Notes under the pieces: generated by a model
Database searches by the model: none
What the model was told of the DNA's origin: nothing
What the model saw: only the letters and a program-made list of their open reading frames with translations
Shown: positions 60,475 through 64,000 of the stretch, piece after piece
Position numbering within the stretch: position 1 is the first letter of the stretch
Layout: the number at the start of each line of letters is the position of its first letter
NCBI GenBank assembly: GCA_003052455.1
Contig: QAPD01000028.1
Span: 17,467 to 81,466, forward strand
Length of the DNA stretch: 64,000 bases
Reading direction: 5' to 3'
Origin: Sphaerisporangium cinnabarinum
GTDB lineage: Bacteria; Actinomycetota; Actinomycetes; Actinomycetales; Cellulomonadaceae
Position numbers and translations under genes: made by a program

Positions 60475-61281
60475 GTGAGCTCAAAGAGCAATCCAGACGA
60501 CGTGGTCGGGCCGTCTCGCGCAGTTTCGCCCGGAGCGAGTTCCGCGATGTCTGGGTTCCCAGACCTCTCCAACCTCTTCGGGCCCTACGAGTTCCCGGAC
60601 ATGTCCGAGTTCTTCAAGGCCGTCCCGGTCCCAGACTTCTCCAGCCTCTTCAAGCCCTACGAGTTCCCCGACGTCTCAGAGCTCTTCAAGGCCGTCCCGG
60701 TCCCAGACCTCTCCAGCCTCTACAAGCCCTACGAGTTCCCCGACGTCTCAGAGCTCTTCAAGGCCGTCCCGGTCCCAGACCTCTCCAGCCTCTACAAGCC
60801 CTACGAGTTCCCCGACGTCTCAGAGCTCTTCAAGGCCGTCCCGGTCCCAGACCTCTCCAGCCTCTACAAGCCCTACGAGTTCCCGGACATCTCCGAGTTC
60901 TTCAAGGCCATCCAGACCCCGGACATCTCCGACCTCTTCAACGTCGCTAGAGATCGTGTCAGGGCCTACACGACAGCGTTTGATGAGCGCTGGGACGAAC
61001 TCCAAGAGGCAGGCGAGCATCTCGATCTCGCTCGCGACGGGGGCCCGAGAGCTCTCCTCGCTCCGGCGCGCCGGCTCACACCGCGACAGTGGACGATGCT
61101 GAAGCTCGCGGCAGGGGCCTTCTTCGTTGGCGATGGAGCCCTGTACGCGAAGCTCGAAAGCTCTCTCGGCAGCGTTGCCTCCCCCGCTGAACTGCTCTGG
61201 TGGTCCGCGGGCCTGAGTTTCGTGTTCACGCTGATGATCGTCGATTTCTACACACGGGTCGGCCCTCAGCACGACGACTGA
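60475..61281 (+). CDS. Tandem-repeat membrane protein of unknown function
   Basis: 268 residues. Five 24-residue repeats (residues 36-155) each read like KPYEFPDVSELFKAV plus PVPDLSSLY, and each is itself two 12-residue units of the form PD-h-S-x-L-(F/Y)-K. A helical segment (about 160-190) leads to two membrane helices (about 209-228 and 240-259). Start and stop are well defined: GTG with TAGCCT 6 nt upstream, TGA before the terminase genes. No homolog family is recognised. The position between replication and packaging modules, with its own promoter, fits an accessory gene. Confidence 0.75.
   Translation: MSSKSNPDDVVGPSRAVSPGASSAMSGFPDLSNLFGPYEFPDMSEFFKAVPVPDFSSLFKPYEFPDVSELFKAVPVPDLSSLYKPYEFPDVSELFKAVPVPDLSSLYKPYEFPDVSELFKAVPVPDLSSLYKPYEFPDISEFFKAIQTPDISDLFNVARDRVRAYTTAFDERWDELQEAGEHLDLARDGGPRALLAPARRLTPRQWTMLKLAAGAFFVGDGALYAKLESSLGSVASPAELLWWSAGLSFVFTLMIVDFYTRVGPQHDD
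60580..60939 (+). repeat. Five direct 72-bp repeats inside the membrane-protein gene
   Basis: Copies begin at 60580, 60652, 60724, 60796 and 60868. The middle three (60652-60867) are identical base for base; the outer two have diverged. This shows recent in-frame expansion. Confidence 0.9.
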
Positions 61282-61324
61282 CCGCCCGGCGCGGTGAGAC
61301 ACCGCGAGGGCAGGTGAGCACCAC

Positions 61325-61834
61325 GTGCCCGCACCCCGCTACACGCCCGACGAAGACGCGCTCCTGCGCGAACGCCTGACCGCCGGCGTCTCCCAGCGGG
61401 CCGTCGCGGAGGAGCTCGGGCGCACGCCCGGGTCGGTGGCGTCGCGGGCGCACAAGCTCGGCATCCGGTCCGACCGCACCCTGACCGTCGCGGCGACGCA
61501 GGCGGTCATCATCGACGCGAAGGCGCGCCGGGCCGGGCTCGAGGTCGCGCTGCTCGAGGACGCGGAGCACCTGCGCCGGCAGATCCGCGCCCCGCACGAG
61601 TACATCGACCACGGCGGCAAGGACTACATCGAGGTCCGCTGGACCCAGGACGAGCCGTCGCCGACCGACAAGCTGAAGCTGATGCAGGCCGTCGGGGTCG
61701 CGATCGACCGGTCCCTCAAGCTCGCGCTGCACGACGCCGACGGCGGGCACACCGAGGCCGTGGGGATGCTCGACGGGATCGCCGCCGCGATCCGGGAGGC
61801 CGCGGACCGCATGCCGGCACAGGACGAGTCGTGA
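61325..61834 (+). CDS. terS: Terminase small subunit (HTH protein)
   Basis: 169 residues. An N-terminal HTH (YTPDEDALLRERLTAGVSQR, AVAEELGRTPGSVASRAHKLGI) is followed by helices and a C-terminal segment. It lies directly before and overlaps (GTGA) the large terminase, the position of small subunits that recognise the phage packaging site. The GTG start has GGTGAG upstream. Confidence 0.75.
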   Translation: MPAPRYTPDEDALLRERLTAGVSQRAVAEELGRTPGSVASRAHKLGIRSDRTLTVAATQAVIIDAKARRAGLEVALLEDAEHLRRQIRAPHEYIDHGGKDYIEVRWTQDEPSPTDKLKLMQAVGVAIDRSLKLALHDADGGHTEAVGMLDGIAAAIREAADRMPAQDES

Positions 61835-63156
61835 CCGCCGTCGTCGTCACCCAGGCCGTCATCGCCGCCGTCCTTGCCGGCCTGTCCCCCAGGCAGGTGT
61901 GGTCGATCGCCCGGGCGACCGCGCGCGTGAACCTGTGGACCGGGTCGATCCGGTCCGGGAAGACGATCGCCAGCCTGCTCGCGTGGCTCATCTTCGTCGC
62001 GCACGCGCCGCGCGGCGGCGAGCTCGTCGTCGTCGGCCGCACCCGCGAGTCGATCGCGCGCAACGTGTTCGGCCCGCTCAAGGACCCGTCGCTGTTCGGG
62101 CTGCTCGCCCGGCACGTGTCGTACACGGCTGGCGCCCCGACCGCGACGATCCTGGGCCGCACCGTGCACGTCCTCGGCGCGTCCGACTCCCGCGCCGAAG
62201 CCGTGCTCCGCGGCCTGACCGTCGCTGGCGCGTACGTGGACGAGGCGACCCTCGTCGCGGAGGCGTTCTGGACGCAGCTCATCGGCCGCATGAGCGTGCC
62301 CGGCGCGCGCCTGTTCGCGACGACGAACCCCGACGGGCCCGCGCACTGGCTGCGCAAGCAGGTCATCCTGCGCGCGACCGAGCTCGGGTACCGGATCTTC
62401 CGGTTCCGCCTCGCCGACAACACGCACCTCGACCCCGCGTACGTCGCGCAGATCACCCGCGAGTACGTCGGCCTCTGGTACCGCCGCTTCATCCTCGGCG
62501 ACTGGGTCCAGGCCGCCGGGGCCGTGTACGAGCAGTGGGACCCCGACCGGCACGTCATGCCCGCCGTCGAGCTGCCGGCCATGGATCGGGTGCTCGCGCT
62601 CGGCGTCGACTACGGCGACGTGCACGCCTCGCGCGGGTACCTGCTCGGCATCGGCCCGGACACGCGCCCCGGGCACGTCGGCGAGGACCGCCTCTACGTG
62701 CTGGACGAGTGGCGGCCGGGGCACATGACCGTCGGGGAGCACTCGACGGACCTGCGGACCTGGCTCGCGGCCCGCCCGGTGGCGGCGTGGCGCGCCCCGG
62801 AGTGGGTGCCCGTCGACTCGGCCGCGGCGTCGTTCCGGCACCAGCTGTTCCACGACGGCGTCCCGGGCGTGACGAACGCGCACAAGGCCGTCCTGCCCGG
62901 CATCCAGACGATCGCGTCCCTGCTCGCCGTGGACCGTCTCGTCGTGTCCGACGCGTGCACGGAGCTGGTCGACAAGATCCCCGGGTACGTGTGGGACGAC
63001 AAGGCGACGAAGCGCGGCGAGACGGCGCCCGTGAAGGCGGACGACGACGAGGTCGATGCGCTCCGGTACGCGATCTACACGACCCGCCTGTCCTGGCGGG
63101 AGACCATCCCGATCGCCCCCGCCTTGGACGGCGCGCCCGGCGACGACACCGACTGA
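61831..63156 (+). CDS. terL: Phage terminase large subunit
   Basis: 441 residues. The packaging ATPase has GSIRSGKT (Walker A, residues 38-45), GAYVDEAT (Walker B) and ATTNPDGP (coupling motif). The nuclease domain has LALGVDYGDVHA, VPVDSAAASF and DDDEVDALRYA with the metal-binding acidic residues. The arrangement is of the PBSX-like group. It cuts and pumps DNA into the prohead. Confidence 0.92.
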   Translation: MTAVVVTQAVIAAVLAGLSPRQVWSIARATARVNLWTGSIRSGKTIASLLAWLIFVAHAPRGGELVVVGRTRESIARNVFGPLKDPSLFGLLARHVSYTAGAPTATILGRTVHVLGASDSRAEAVLRGLTVAGAYVDEATLVAEAFWTQLIGRMSVPGARLFATTNPDGPAHWLRKQVILRATELGYRIFRFRLADNTHLDPAYVAQITREYVGLWYRRFILGDWVQAAGAVYEQWDPDRHVMPAVELPAMDRVLALGVDYGDVHASRGYLLGIGPDTRPGHVGEDRLYVLDEWRPGHMTVGEHSTDLRTWLAARPVAAWRAPEWVPVDSAAASFRHQLFHDGVPGVTNAHKAVLPGIQTIASLLAVDRLVVSDACTELVDKIPGYVWDDKATKRGETAPVKADDDEVDALRYAIYTTRLSWRETIPIAPALDGAPGDDTD

Positions 63157-63169
63157 GAGGAGGCCCGTC

Positions 63170-64000
63170 GTGCCGCTGCCCACCGCACGCGACCTCGCGT
63201 GGCCGCCGAAGCAGCTCGTCGAGATCACGCCCGTCCTCGAGACGTGGTCGGCCTGGTACGAGGGCACTCCCGACGCGCTCGTCCGCGCCTACGGCGGCAA
63301 CGCCGGCGCCTCCGTGGAGCCGTCGACCCGACCCGCGCAGCGCCGCGGCGGCGTCGTCGGGGCCCTCGCCCGGTTCTGGTGGGGCCGCCCCATCGACGAC
63401 GCGTCGCAGCGCCGCGACCAGCTGCACGTCCCCGTCGCCGCCGACCTCGCGCGCGTGTCCGCGGACCTGCTGTACGCCGAGCCGCCGACCCTCACGCTCG
63501 CCGCCGACGCACGGCAGGAACGCCAGGACGCGCAGGCGGGCGGCGATACGCAGACCCGGGAGCCCTCGGTCACGCAGCAGCGCCTGGACGAGTACGTCGA
63601 CGATGGGTTCCACACGGTGCTCGCGACCGGCGCGGAGATCGGCGCGATCCTCGGCGGCCGGTACCAGCGCGTCACGTGGGACCCCGCGGTCATGGGCAAG
63701 CCGTTCCTGACGACCGTGGACGCGGACTCCGCGCTCCCGGAGTTCCGGTGGGGGCGCCTGGTCGCGGTCACGTTCTGGCACGTGGTCGACCGGCAGGGCG
63801 GCACGGTGTGGCGTCACCTCGAGCGGCACGAGCTCGACCGTGACGGAAAGGGCCTGATCTTCCACGGCCTGTACGAGGGCACCGGCGCGACGCTCGGTGT
63901 GCAGCGCGAGCTGACCGCGCACACAGCGACTGAGCCGCTAGCTGTACCCGGCCAGGACATTGGTGCCGTTCTGGTTGGCGTAAAGGCGGACCTCCGGGCT
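63170..64000 (+). CDS. Phage portal protein (partial, 3' end outside window)
   Basis: The first 277 residues of a portal protein, which forms the DNA entry ring of the capsid. WPPKQLVEITPVLETWSAWY at the start, then RFWWGRP, QLHVPVAADLARVSADLLYAEPP and LATGAEIGAILGGRYQRVTW are typical of siphophage portals (SPP1-like). The GTG at 63170 has an AGAGGAGG ribosome site and lies 13 bp after terL. Confidence 0.88.
   Translation, partial: MPLPTARDLAWPPKQLVEITPVLETWSAWYEGTPDALVRAYGGNAGASVEPSTRPAQRRGGVVGALARFWWGRPIDDASQRRDQLHVPVAADLARVSADLLYAEPPTLTLAADARQERQDAQAGGDTQTREPSVTQQRLDEYVDDGFHTVLATGAEIGAILGGRYQRVTWDPAVMGKPFLTTVDADSALPEFRWGRLVAVTFWHVVDRQGGTVWRHLERHELDRDGKGLIFHGLYEGTGATLGVQRELTAHTATEPLAVPGQDIGAVLVGVKADLRA

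Noticed and set aside
60580..60939. 72-bp direct repeats as a possible CRISPR array
   Set aside because: There are no unique spacers, the repeats are contiguous, in frame and translated, and no cas genes are present.

Overview
The window reads as a chromosome segment of a very high-GC actinobacterium, most likely order Micrococcales (Cellulomonadaceae/Promicromonosporaceae, Cellulosimicrobium-like). The evidence is GC-ending codons throughout, frequent GTG starts, many leaderless starts with a TANNNT box 6-8 nt upstream, ClpS-DUF2017, DUF3039, DUF3054 and DUF4916 genes, a WxL/DUF916 surface pair, and an actinobacterial Tad pilus locus. The genus is inference; no rRNA is present.

Host part (1 to about 45,035). 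Region 1-14,813 is mixed housekeeping: a trpB2 fragment, an SDR oxidoreductase, a large secreted metallophosphoesterase, two identical tRNA-Lys genes, a GroES-like protein, a Bcp peroxiredoxin, tRNA-Leu, thioredoxin, a GPH-type transporter, a PLP decarboxylase, a NUDIX-family protein, a flavodoxin-like protein, an ABC-F ATPase and a DUF3054 protein. Region 14,802-19,085 holds rdgB, rph, an MBL-fold hydrolase, murI, DUF2017 and clpS, tightly packed on the minus strand. Next come pncB, then a DUF3039/helicase pair. Region 23,046-29,579 is an amino-sugar uptake and catabolism locus: ROK regulator, lipoprotein binding protein, two ABC permeases, ROK kinase, NagB. After a PfkB kinase and a DUF4349 lipoprotein come trans-translation and division genes: ssrA (tmRNA), smpB, an M23/coiled-coil hydrolase, ftsX, ftsE and prfB. 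A DUF916 protein and a WxL-like surface protein follow, then the 3' part of a Tad pilus operon (TadG-like, two TadE-like, a small pilin-like protein, TadC, TadB, TadA).

Prophage part (about 45,035 to the end at 64,000). A large serine integrase sits against a tadA gene whose 5' part is missing. This is read as the left end of a prophage inserted in tadA; the right end lies outside the window. The order is integrase, ImmA-like protease, repressor, operator-rich divergent promoter region, Cro-like protein, a run of overlapping small early genes, Cas4/RecB-like exonuclease, a candidate ssDNA-binding protein, primase-helicase, an iteron-like TGTCAC repeat cluster (candidate origin), Hjc-like nuclease, ParB-like protein, small terminase, large terminase and portal (cut by the window edge). 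Three membrane-anchored accessory genes interrupt this layout: 52,934-53,431 and 58,535-59,134 on the minus strand, and 60,475-61,281 on the plus strand with three perfect 72-bp repeats. They look like lysogen-expressed morons.

How it fits together: the lysogen lacks an intact tadA, so the Tad pilus is probably off while the prophage is resident. The prophage carries a repressor/protease switch plus three membrane proteins of unknown function, which are the best candidates for a new superinfection-exclusion or defence activity.
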